Source: Chitinophagales bacterium | Lineage (GTDB): Bacteria > Bacteroidota > Bacteroidia > Chitinophagales > Chitinophagaceae | Assembly (NCBI GenBank): GCA_017303835.1 | Contig: JAFLBI010000001.1 | Coordinates: 744,001 to 808,000 of the forward strand | DNA: 64,000 nt | Direction: 5' to 3' | Part shown: positions 36,871-44,332 of the stretch, piece by piece | Layout of the letters: the number at the start of each line of letters is the position of its first letter | Numbering within the stretch: the stretch's first letter is position 1 | Translations under genes and position numbers: made by a program | Notes under the pieces: generated by a model | The model's database searches: none | What the model saw: only the letters and a program-made list of their open reading frames with translations | What the model was told of the DNA's origin: nothing

Positions 36871-38985
36871 ATGCGGCTTTACCCGGAATCGGCATTGGTG
36901 CAATTGGAATTCGACAAAATCAGGCAAATCCTGCAGGAGCATGCCCGAACTGCCTATGCCAAGGATAAAGCCCACAACCTGCGCATCCACACCCGTAAAG
37001 AATACATTGAGACAGAGCTGAACCAAACGCATGAGTATAAATTACTCCAGCAGCAGGGACAAAACTTTCCGAATGATTTCACGCATCCTTTTTCCAAGGA
37101 ATTGAAACTATTGGGTATTCCCGGCGCCATGCTCTCAGCAGAAGAGTTTATGCTGGTGCGTAGATTGGCCACCAATATGGGCAATATCTTCCGCTGGTTT
37201 GATGCAGATAGAAGATCAGCCTATCCGGCTTTATCGCAGGTAATTGACGATCTCTATTATGAGAAAGTGATCGTTGAGTTGATTGATGATGTGCTGGACG
37301 AATATGGTGTGGTGAAAGACAATGCGAGTGATGATCTATACAAGATTCGCATGAGCTTATTCCGCAAGCGGAATGAATTGCGCCGCATGTTTGAAAAAGT
37401 AGTGGCCAAACTCAATAAAGCAGGGTATACAGCAGATATTGATGAAAGCTTCAGTAATGGCAGAAGAGTGGTAGCCGTGTTTAGTGAACACAAGCGACAA
37501 GTAAAAGGGATTTTCCACGGCGAAAGTGATAGCCGAAAAACTGCTTTTATAGAACCTGAAGAAACCATTGAACTGAATAACGAAGTCTTTAGTTTGGAAA
37601 GTGAGGAAGCCAGGGAAGTCAACCGAATCTTAAGAGAACTGACAGCCCGTTTATCCGTATACGCAGATTTGCTAAAACGCTATTTGCAAGCTGCAGGTGA
37701 ATATGATTTCATCAGAGCCAAGGCCAAGCTGGCGATTGACATGAATGGCAACCTGCCGAATATTGTCGACAAAGCCTTGATTGAACTCAAAGATGCCTAT
37801 CATCCACTTTTGTTATTGTACAATAAGCAATCGGGCAAGCGCACCATTCCTGTAACCATCACCTTGGATGAGAAGAAAAGAATTCTGGTGATTAGCGGTC
37901 CGAACGCGGGTGGTAAGACCGTGAGCATGAAAACCATTGGTTTGAATCAACTCATGGTACAGAGTGGTTTGCTGGTACCAGTAAGCCCGGTTTCGCAGAT
38001 GGGTATTTTCAAACAGTTGTTCATCCATATTGGCGATACGCAGAGCATCGAGTTTGAGTTGAGCACCTACTCCAGTCATTTGTTGCACATGAAGCACTTC
38101 ATTGAAACAGCAAATGGCAAAACCTTATTCTTCATTGATGAATTGGGTAGTGGTTCAGATCCCAATCTGGGCGGCGCTTTCGCGGAAGTGATTATGGAAG
38201 AACTGAACAGAAAGCATGCCATGGGTATTGTTACCACGCACTACCTAAACTTGAAAGTGATGGCCAACCATGTACCGGGTATCATCAATGGTGCGATGGC
38301 ATTTGATGAAAAGAATCTCTTGCCATTGTATGAACTAAAAATTGGTAAGCCAGGCAGTTCTTATACATTTTCTATTGCAGAGCGTATTGGCTTACCTACG
38401 CAACTGATTCAGAAAGCACGCAACTTAGTATCTGAAGACCATTTCAAATTAGATAAACTGCTCAATAGAACAGAGCAAGATTTACAGCACCTGAGCAAGG
38501 AGAAAAAAGAGCTCGACAAACTGCTGAAGGAAAATGCGCGCTTGAAAGCGGAGATGGAAAAAGTGATGGACAAAGAGCGCCATCGACAGCAGGTGGAATT
38601 ACTCAAGCAACAGAACCGCATTACGGAAGACCGACTTGCTTATTTGAAAGACATGGAACGCAAACTGCGTCAAATTGTGCTGGATTATAAGAAAACGGAG
38701 AAGAAAGAAGAAGTCATCAAACACCTGCACGGGCTCTTGTTCAAGCAGAAAGAACAGGTGGTGGTGAATAAACTAGCGAAGAAGGTCGACAGCAAATACA
38801 AGGAATTACCGGCTGATATTACGATCGGCAGTTTGGTTAAACTCAAGAAAAACTACCAAGTAGGCGAGGTAAAAGAGATCCGCGGTAAGCGCGCTATTGT
38901 ACAAATAGGCCTTATTCCCATGAATGTTGATTTAGCAGATTTGGTGAGGGTAGAGAAGGTGGAAGACAATACTGTAGGAAAATAA
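36871..38985 (+). CDS. MutS2-type ATPase without a Smr domain
   Basis: A 704-residue protein with the MutS core (about 10-300), a MutS ATPase domain with Walker A GPNAGGKTVSMK (about 348), Walker B LFFIDELGSGSDP (about 425) and THYLNLK, then a long coiled coil (about 520-620) and an SH3-like end (GSLVKLKKNYQVGEVKEIRG). MutS2 normally ends with a Smr nuclease domain of about 85 residues; here the protein stops at DNTVGK before it. MutS2 proteins act on recombination intermediates or collided ribosomes, so loss of Smr matters. A perfect -7 element TACCTTTG is at 36,845-36,852. Confidence 0.88.
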   Translation: MRLYPESALVQLEFDKIRQILQEHARTAYAKDKAHNLRIHTRKEYIETELNQTHEYKLLQQQGQNFPNDFTHPFSKELKLLGIPGAMLSAEEFMLVRRLATNMGNIFRWFDADRRSAYPALSQVIDDLYYEKVIVELIDDVLDEYGVVKDNASDDLYKIRMSLFRKRNELRRMFEKVVAKLNKAGYTADIDESFSNGRRVVAVFSEHKRQVKGIFHGESDSRKTAFIEPEETIELNNEVFSLESEEAREVNRILRELTARLSVYADLLKRYLQAAGEYDFIRAKAKLAIDMNGNLPNIVDKALIELKDAYHPLLLLYNKQSGKRTIPVTITLDEKKRILVISGPNAGGKTVSMKTIGLNQLMVQSGLLVPVSPVSQMGIFKQLFIHIGDTQSIEFELSTYSSHLLHMKHFIETANGKTLFFIDELGSGSDPNLGGAFAEVIMEELNRKHAMGIVTTHYLNLKVMANHVPGIINGAMAFDEKNLLPLYELKIGKPGSSYTFSIAERIGLPTQLIQKARNLVSEDHFKLDKLLNRTEQDLQHLSKEKKELDKLLKENARLKAEMEKVMDKERHRQQVELLKQQNRITEDRLAYLKDMERKLRQIVLDYKKTEKKEEVIKHLHGLLFKQKEQVVVNKLAKKVDSKYKELPADITIGSLVKLKKNYQVGEVKEIRGKRAIVQIGLIPMNVDLADLVRVEKVEDNTVGK

Positions 38986-39136
38986 ACTCGGCAACGGGCT
39001 TTTTTCGACAAAGGATTAGCTGCGCTGATCCTGTTTGAGGGGGCTTAAAACAAATCAATGCCCACTCGCTTCGCTCGCTGCCATGTTGCTTTTTCACCAT
39101 TATGCACAAGCAAGCTTGGCAACGGGCTCAAATCAA

Positions 39137-39162
39137 AATGCCTCGACTTTCGTCGAGGCATT
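39137..39162 (-). terminator. Terminator, probably the original one of tRNA-Ser
   Basis: An 11-bp perfect stem (39,137-39,147 with 39,152-39,162) and four-base loop; on the minus strand it is followed by TTTT. It lies four bases from the tRNA 3' fragment at 39,167 and so is read as the terminator that served tRNA-Ser before the island entered. Confidence 0.7.
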
Positions 39163-39166
39163 GCGT

Positions 39167-39190
39167 TGTTTTGGCGGAGAGAGAGGGATT
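39167..39190 (-). mobile_element. Left attachment site (displaced tRNA-Ser 3' end)
   Basis: These 24 bases are identical to 61,574-61,597, which covers the last 19 bases of the intact tRNA-Ser gene plus five downstream bases. Beyond the match, the sequence no longer follows the tRNA. This is the pattern left by a tyrosine recombinase that integrates at a tRNA 3' end. Confidence 0.8.
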
Positions 39191-39379
39191 TATAGCCACC
39201 TCTCAAATCCTTTGTTATAACTATCTCCCAAAAAAAGCAGTAAACCTAATGGTCAATGGCTCATCACATTTTTGTAGCTCCGTATCCAGTGTACTAAAAC
39301 CGCTTTAAAGGTGCTAAATAGAGTATCGCCACAATATCCACTTTTAACATAGTGAACAAAAAATGAGCAGTTTTTAGTC

Positions 39380-39411
39380 TTGTGCATGAGCAAGGACAGC
39401 GGTCATATTTG
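39380..39411 (+). promoter_or_regulatory. Promoter of the fasciclin gene (paired with 41,635-41,665)
   Basis: TTG at 39,380, 21 bases, then CATATTTG (one mismatch to TAnnTTTG), ending 36 bases before the ATG. The spacer contains TGCATGAGCAA, nearly repeated at the DUF4331 promoter in the same place. Confidence 0.55.
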
Positions 39412-39447
39412 CGCCATCAAAATCACTTAAACAATTAAAACAAAAAA

Positions 39448-40023
39448 ATGAAACAATTGAAACTGATGGTAATGGCCATCGCTGCTTTGGTAACAGTAAA
39501 CACTGTAAGCGCTCAAAAAATGGGTAGCGATAAAAAAGAGAAAACAGTGAATGTGGGTGGAGCTCCCATGTATCCCTCAAAAAATATTGTAGAAAATGCA
39601 GTTAACAGTAAAGACCATACTACACTGGTAGCTGCAGTAAAGGCTGCCGGTCTCGTTGAAACGTTGCAAAGCGCAGGCCCCTTCACAGTATTTGCTCCTG
39701 TAAACGCGGCGTTTGACAAATTACCAAATGGCACGGTGGAAACATTGCTCAAACCCGAAAACAAAAATCTGCTAACAAAAATTTTGACTTACCATGTTGT
39801 AGCAGGACGTTGGGATGCAAAATCAATTGCTGCCGAGATTAAGAAGGGTGGTGGCAAGTATACGTTCAAAACAGTTGCAGGTGGCATGCTCACTGCTACA
39901 ATGAAAGGCCCGAAACTCATGATTACAGATGAAAAAGGCGGTGTAGCAATGATTAAAATTAAAGACGTATTTCAAAGTAATGGTGTGATTCATGTAACAG
40001 ATGCTGTTTCAATGCCTAAGTAA
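39448..40023 (+). CDS. Exported fasciclin-domain protein
   Basis: A 191-residue protein with a signal peptide (1-23, ends TVSAQ) and one complete FAS1 domain (about 45-188). FAS1 boxes are visible: TLVAAVKAAGLVETLQSAGPFTVFAPVNAAFDKLP in sequence (H1) and ILTYHVVAGRW (Tyr-His) and NGVIHVTDAV (H2). FAS1 proteins mediate adhesion or bind small ligands at the cell surface. It is the first gene after the island's left edge and ends in a strong hairpin, so it is at least partly a separate unit from the cytochrome gene. Confidence 0.9.
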   Translation: MKQLKLMVMAIAALVTVNTVSAQKMGSDKKEKTVNVGGAPMYPSKNIVENAVNSKDHTTLVAAVKAAGLVETLQSAGPFTVFAPVNAAFDKLPNGTVETLLKPENKNLLTKILTYHVVAGRWDAKSIAAEIKKGGGKYTFKTVAGGMLTATMKGPKLMITDEKGGVAMIKIKDVFQSNGVIHVTDAVSMPK

Positions 40024-40035
40024 ACAATCTTTAGC

Positions 40036-40071
40036 AAACAGCAAAGTGACAGTCCTTTGCTGTTTCTCTTT
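40036..40071 (+). terminator. Terminator of the fasciclin gene
   Basis: A perfect 11-bp stem (40,036-40,046 with 40,055-40,065), eight-base loop, and a T-rich tail, 13 bases after the stop codon. Confidence 0.8.
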
Positions 40072-40087
40072 TCATAATTAATGCCAT

Positions 40088-40807
40088 ATGCAAAAGCAAA
40101 TTATAAAGAAACACAAATTGGCCACTAGATGGTTTCACTGGATAAATATTCCGCTCCTTACGATTATGATATGGAGTGGTATTCTTATTTACTGGGCCAA
40201 TGATGTGTATGAAATCAAATTATTTGGCATAAAGCTTATCAAACTTTTTCCCGAACCTGTTTATGATTTTTTAAATGCACAGTACAGGTTAGCCGATGGC
40301 ATGGCCTGGCATTTTGCATTTATGTGGCTGTTTACATTCAACGGTTTACTTTATGTTTTTTATACAGTCATTAGTGGCGAGTGGAGAGAATTGCTGCCTA
40401 ATAAAAATTCATTTAAAGAAGCATGGCAAGTTCTGCTATATGATTTGCGTATCCGCAAAAAAAAACCGATACAAACAAAATACAATGGTGCACAACGTGT
40501 TGCATATACTTCCGTCATCATGTTTGGTTTTGGCTCCATAGTAACAGGTATTGCTATTTACAAACCTGTACAATTTGGTGGGCTCATCTGGCTATGCGGC
40601 GGGTATGAGGCAGCTAGATTGGAACATTTTATTCTCACAATGTGTTATGTGTTGTTCTTTATCATTCATCTTGTACAGGTGGTACTGGCAGGTTGGAACA
40701 ATTTTAGAGGAATGATAGCAGGATTTGAAGTAATTACTGTAAAAGAACAACCTAAACCGGAATCTTGCTCTCAATCGAAAACAAATGAACAAGAAAACTT
40801 CTATTGA
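40088..40807 (+). CDS. Membrane b-type cytochrome (cytochrome b561/formate dehydrogenase gamma-like)
   Basis: A 239-residue protein with four membrane helices and His residues placed to bind heme b: HKLATRWFHWINIP (helix 1), GMAWHFAFMW (helix 2) and EHFILTMCYVLFFIIHLVQV (helix 4). It most resembles the di-heme cytochrome b subunits that pass electrons between quinone and a periplasmic partner. It overlaps the molybdopterin gene by 23 bases, so the two products almost certainly form one redox complex, analogous in layout to MsrQ-MsrP although MsrQ is a different heme family. Confidence 0.85.
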   Translation: MQKQIIKKHKLATRWFHWINIPLLTIMIWSGILIYWANDVYEIKLFGIKLIKLFPEPVYDFLNAQYRLADGMAWHFAFMWLFTFNGLLYVFYTVISGEWRELLPNKNSFKEAWQVLLYDLRIRKKKPIQTKYNGAQRVAYTSVIMFGFGSIVTGIAIYKPVQFGGLIWLCGGYEAARLEHFILTMCYVLFFIIHLVQVVLAGWNNFRGMIAGFEVITVKEQPKPESCSQSKTNEQENFY

Positions 40808-41546
40808 AAAAGAAATCCGTCGCAGAACATTTGTTTCTTTTCTAACTTTCTTTTTATTACTTGGTGCTGGCCTTATAGGATGGAAATGGCTCTACCATCA
40901 ACCACTTGACGGCGGTATACGTGGCGGCATACAGGAGCCCCTGCGAAAAATCTTAAATACCAATGAAAAAATATTCAGCAGTAGTTTTGATTCTTCCAAA
41001 CTTGTAAAGGAGTATCCTAAAAGTGCAGCCTCAAAAAAACCAAGAGTCAACGGCGATGTGGGATTGAGTGAAGATTTTTTTGATGCAAATGAATGGAAAT
41101 TGATCGTTATCAAAACCACAGGGGATACGTTGTTTGTAACGCTGGATGAAATTAAAAAGCTCCCTAAAATTGATGTAGTACATAACTTTAAATGTATTGA
41201 AGGATGGAGCCAGATTACCTGGTGGAGCGGTGTACGTTTTTCTGAATTTATAAACCACTTTGGACTTACGAATGAAGCAAGGCTCAATTATGTGGGTATG
41301 ATGACGCCTGATGAAGAATATTATGTGGGTATTGATATGCCAAGCGCAATGCATCCGCAAACGATTTTATGTTACGAGCTGAATGGTAAGCCCCTGCCTA
41401 TGAATCAAGGTTATCCGCTTCGTTTGATTATTCCGGTGAAGTATGGTGTAAAAAGTATTAAACGCATTGGCACCATGTACTTTGATAATGATAAGCCTGC
41501 TGACTACTGGGCAGAAAGGGGGTATGATTATTACCTAGGATTGTAA
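40785..41546 (+). CDS. Membrane-anchored molybdopterin oxidoreductase, sulfite oxidase fold
   Basis: A 253-residue protein with an N-terminal membrane anchor (about 15-37) and an oxidoreductase molybdopterin-binding domain. The presumed Mo ligand is the Cys in VVHNFKCIEGW (about 135); TWWSGVRFSEF, DMPSAMHPQTILCYELNG and PLRLIIPVKYGVKSIKRI are typical of the YedY/MsrP-sulfite oxidase family. The substrate may be a sulfoxide or another oxyanion; this is not decided by sequence. Molybdenum cofactor genes are not in the window. A terminator follows, closing the two-gene cytochrome-oxidoreductase unit. Confidence 0.87.
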   Translation: MNKKTSIEKEIRRRTFVSFLTFFLLLGAGLIGWKWLYHQPLDGGIRGGIQEPLRKILNTNEKIFSSSFDSSKLVKEYPKSAASKKPRVNGDVGLSEDFFDANEWKLIVIKTTGDTLFVTLDEIKKLPKIDVVHNFKCIEGWSQITWWSGVRFSEFINHFGLTNEARLNYVGMMTPDEEYYVGIDMPSAMHPQTILCYELNGKPLPMNQGYPLRLIIPVKYGVKSIKRIGTMYFDNDKPADYWAERGYDYYLGL

Positions 41547-41568
41547 CAGCTGACATGTTTGATTTAGT

Positions 41569-41599
41569 AAGCACCACTATTCGTGGTGCTTCTTTTTTT
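41569..41599 (+). terminator. Terminator of the molybdopterin oxidoreductase gene
   Basis: A 9-bp perfect stem (41,569-41,577 with 41,583-41,591), five-base loop, then C and seven Ts. Confidence 0.85.
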
Positions 41600-41634
41600 A
41601 CCAAAAATGAGCAATAAATGAACGGTTTCTGGTC

Positions 41635-41665
41635 TTGTGTGTGAGCAAAGGTGAAAGACATATTG
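41635..41665 (+). promoter_or_regulatory. Promoter of the DUF4331 gene (paired with 39,380-39,411)
   Basis: TTG at 41,635, 21 bases, then CATATTG, ending 36 bases before the ATG at 41,702. The spacer carries TGTGTGAGCAA. Motif, spacing and leader length all match the fasciclin promoter, and an AAAAATGAGCA block precedes both. Confidence 0.55.
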
Positions 41666-41701
41666 CATCACCAAATTATTTTTTCAAAAAAAAAAAACGA
41701 A

Positions 41702-42358
41702 ATGAAAAAATCAAAACTCATTCTTGGCGCGGTTATACTTGTGACCGTTGTTACAGGCAGTATTATTTATGCTGCTGACCATGTGGATGCACCTGCTGTT
41801 ACGGGCGCCACTACTGATATTACTGATGTTTATGCTTTTAGGGCCCAGAATCCTGACAATCTTGTTTTTGTTGGTAACATTCAGGGCTTACTCTCTCCTA
41901 CGGCATCGGCTACTGCCAAATTTGATGAAAATACACTCGTAGAATTTAATATTGACAACAATGGCGATGCTGTTGAAGATTTAGTAATCCAGGCCATACC
42001 ACGCAATAGCAAAATGAAAATCTTCGGTCCCTATAAACCTGCTGCAACGGGCAAGCAAAGTACTATAGCGAATGACCAGCTAACCGTGGAAGTTGATATC
42101 ACAAAGTATGGCGAAGCTGCTAAAGTAGCTACAGGTAAAGGTGTTACTGCTTTTGCCGGCCCACGTGACGATCCCTTCTTTTTTGACCTTGATCAGTTCA
42201 GAAAAATACTGGGTGGTACTGCTTCAGGCTTTAACAACCCCGGTACTGATTTCTTTAAAGGCACTAACGTAATGAGTATTGTTGTAGAAGTTCCTAAATC
42301 TATGCTTGGTACATCAAACTCTGTAAACATCTGGCTGGAAACAAAGAAAAAACTTTAA
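41702..42358 (+). CDS. Exported DUF4331 protein, N-terminal-type half
   Basis: A 218-residue exported protein (signal about 1-22, GSIIYAADH). The start DHVDAPAVTGATTDITDVYAF and the following DNLVFVGNIQG match the opening of DUF4331, a family of secreted proteins of unknown role. In many bacteria DUF4331 is one long chain; here the second part lies in the next gene. The start is the ATG at 41,702, 36 bases after the promoter; an ORF from 41,651 would begin inside it. Confidence 0.85.
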   Translation: MKKSKLILGAVILVTVVTGSIIYAADHVDAPAVTGATTDITDVYAFRAQNPDNLVFVGNIQGLLSPTASATAKFDENTLVEFNIDNNGDAVEDLVIQAIPRNSKMKIFGPYKPAATGKQSTIANDQLTVEVDITKYGEAAKVATGKGVTAFAGPRDDPFFFDLDQFRKILGGTASGFNNPGTDFFKGTNVMSIVVEVPKSMLGTSNSVNIWLETKKKL

Positions 42359-42392
42359 TCACTCTCTTCTCTAATATTCAAATACAAAAAAT

Positions 42393-42938
42393 ATGAAACA
42401 GTATAAATTGATTTCTTACAACTTTATTTACTTTTTAGTTCTCTCCGTTGCTGTTCTGGTCGCATGTAAAAATAATGACACACCTAAACTACAGGAAAAC
42501 TTTGGCACCTATGAACAGGCAGATCAAATGGCCCGTCCCGCTATTAACACCGTGTTTGTAAGCAGCGCTGAAAAAGATGCGTTTAATACAACCATTCCTT
42601 CTCAACTGAGTGCACAGTTTGGTGCAAAATTTAAAGCCCGCTTGCTGGAGTTAAATCCTGGTTATACAACAAACGCATTGGGCATGAATGCAGATGTATT
42701 TACAGGTGCTCTGGTAACGGATGTACTCACAGTGTCTAAAACAGGAGTAACTACTTTCTTTGATGGTACTAATGTTTTAACCGGTCGTGCGCTGGCTGAT
42801 GATGTAATTGATACAGAATTGCTTCTCATCTTTGGCGGTCCTAATGGCACTTCCAATCCGGGGCTTACCAGCGATAAGGTAAATGCAAATGATAAACCTT
42901 TTCTTACCTCATTCCCTTATTTAGCAACCCCTCATTAG
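42393..42938 (+). CDS. DUF4331 lipoprotein, C-terminal-type half
   Basis: A 181-residue lipoprotein (lipobox VAVLVACK near residue 25). RPAINTVFVSSAEKDAFN and GRALADDVIDTELLLIFGG match the C-terminal portion of longer DUF4331 proteins, so this and the gene 34 bases upstream seem to be a split version of one domain. The shared operon suggests that the two halves assemble at the outer membrane. A short hairpin follows the stop. Confidence 0.8.
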   Translation: MKQYKLISYNFIYFLVLSVAVLVACKNNDTPKLQENFGTYEQADQMARPAINTVFVSSAEKDAFNTTIPSQLSAQFGAKFKARLLELNPGYTTNALGMNADVFTGALVTDVLTVSKTGVTTFFDGTNVLTGRALADDVIDTELLLIFGGPNGTSNPGLTSDKVNANDKPFLTSFPYLATPH

Positions 42939-42955
42939 CAGTTGGTTTTGGTGAG

Positions 42956-42981
42956 AGCGAAGGCCCGTAAGCCTTCGCTTT
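42956..42981 (+). terminator. Weak hairpin after the DUF4331 pair
   Basis: Stem GCGAAGGC (42,957-42,964) with GCCTTCGC (42,971-42,978), six-base loop and only three Ts. It may attenuate rather than stop transcription into the TPR gene. Confidence 0.6.
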
Positions 42982-43031
42982 CAACCAATACTTAATTTAT
43001 CAAAACACTACCAATCAACAAACCGCCAATC

Positions 43032-44321
43032 ATGAAACAGTTTCACTCTTCTATCTGGGCAATCATTATTTTCATTGGCGCTGCAGCCTGTAATAACAAT
43101 CAACCTGTAACCAATCGTGATGATTACAAACAGTTTTTAAAAGTTACAGATAATCAACTGATACAGATTGATAAAGAAATTACTTTCTGGACTAAGAAGC
43201 TGGAAGAAGATGGCTCACATTTTGGAGCCCAAACAAAACTGGGAGGATTGTATGCCAAACGATTTCAATATTCAGGCAATATCAAAGAAGTTCACAAAGC
43301 AGATAGTTTTTATAACTGTGCTAATCAACTGCAAAAAAAATATTCATCAGGCATCTATCGCCAACTGGCAGCCAATGCTATAACAAAACATCAATTCTGG
43401 CAGTCTAAATATTTTCTGGACAGTGCTGCACAACTGGGCGATAACTTAAGCTTCACACTGCTGCAGCAATTTGATACACAACTGGAGCTGGGTAACAGCT
43501 ATGAAGCAGAACGCATCTTAAAACGCTATCCAAACGCCAATACATTTGAAGTACTCATCCGCAAAGCAAAACTAAGCGATGCCAAAGGCAATCTGGATGA
43601 AGCAATTATGTTAATGGAACAGGCCCTTGCAATGGTTACTGTTGAAAATGATAAAGCCGCCTGGCTGTGGGTTAAAAGTAATCTGGGTGATTTTTATACA
43701 CATGCTAATCGTTTTGCAGAAGCCTATCAATGTTATTTGAATGTACTGCAGGTGGATACAGAAAATTATCATTGCTTAAAAGGTATTGCATGGCTGGCAT
43801 TTTCATATGAGAAAAACACAACTGCCGCTAAAGAAATCCTGCTTTTTCTGCAACAGGCACATCCGGTTCCTGATTATGATTTGCTGCTGGCAGAAATTGC
43901 AGCTTATGAACAAAATGAAAAACTGAACAGAGAATACACCGCCTCTTTTATAAATAAAGTATCAGCACCAGAGTATGGCGATATGTACAATACCTATTTG
44001 TTTGAACTTTTAGCTGATGAGCATACTGCCCAAGCTATGGCCATTGCTCAAAAAGAAATTCAAAACAGACCCACTGCCCAATCTTACGACTTGTTAAGCT
44101 GGGCACACTACAAACAGGGTAATTACAAAGAAGCATTACATATTGCAACATCTTACGTAGAAAATAAATGCTTTGAACCTATTGCACAATATCACCTGGC
44201 GGTGATTTGTAAGGCAAATGGTAATAACACCAAAGCAAAACAACTTTTAAAGGAAGTAAAGACCGCATTTGTAGAACTAGGTCCTGTATTTGAACAAAAC
44301 TTTTACAACCAAAACTTTTAA
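43032..44321 (+). CDS. Tetratricopeptide-repeat lipoprotein
   Basis: A 429-residue lipoprotein (lipobox GAAACNNN, about residues 16-20). Helical repeats with TPR spacing run from about 60 to 420, for example NLDEAIMLMEQALAMV, FAEAYQCYLNVLQVD and GNYKEALHIATSYV. TPR arrays bind partner proteins; here the likely partner is the TonB receptor encoded 11 bases downstream or the DUF4331 proteins upstream. No enzymatic motif is seen. Confidence 0.82.
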   Translation: MKQFHSSIWAIIIFIGAAACNNNQPVTNRDDYKQFLKVTDNQLIQIDKEITFWTKKLEEDGSHFGAQTKLGGLYAKRFQYSGNIKEVHKADSFYNCANQLQKKYSSGIYRQLAANAITKHQFWQSKYFLDSAAQLGDNLSFTLLQQFDTQLELGNSYEAERILKRYPNANTFEVLIRKAKLSDAKGNLDEAIMLMEQALAMVTVENDKAAWLWVKSNLGDFYTHANRFAEAYQCYLNVLQVDTENYHCLKGIAWLAFSYEKNTTAAKEILLFLQQAHPVPDYDLLLAEIAAYEQNEKLNREYTASFINKVSAPEYGDMYNTYLFELLADEHTAQAMAIAQKEIQNRPTAQSYDLLSWAHYKQGNYKEALHIATSYVENKCFEPIAQYHLAVICKANGNNTKAKQLLKEVKTAFVELGPVFEQNFYNQNF

Positions 44322-44332
44322 CCGATTAAATC

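Larger units (their letters stand above)
38986..39447. other. Gene-free junction between core chromosome and island
   Basis: No supported gene. In order: an 11-base repeat GGCAACGGGCT (38,990 and 39,118), the former tRNA-Ser terminator (39,137-39,162), the tRNA-derived left attachment site (39,167-39,190), about 190 bases without recognised content, and the fasciclin promoter (39,380-39,411). Confidence 0.7.

Noticed and set aside
39167..39250. A second, degenerate tRNA-Ser gene
   Set aside because: Only the 3' end matches; there is no anticodon or D arm. The fragment with a direct-repeat partner fits an attachment site better.
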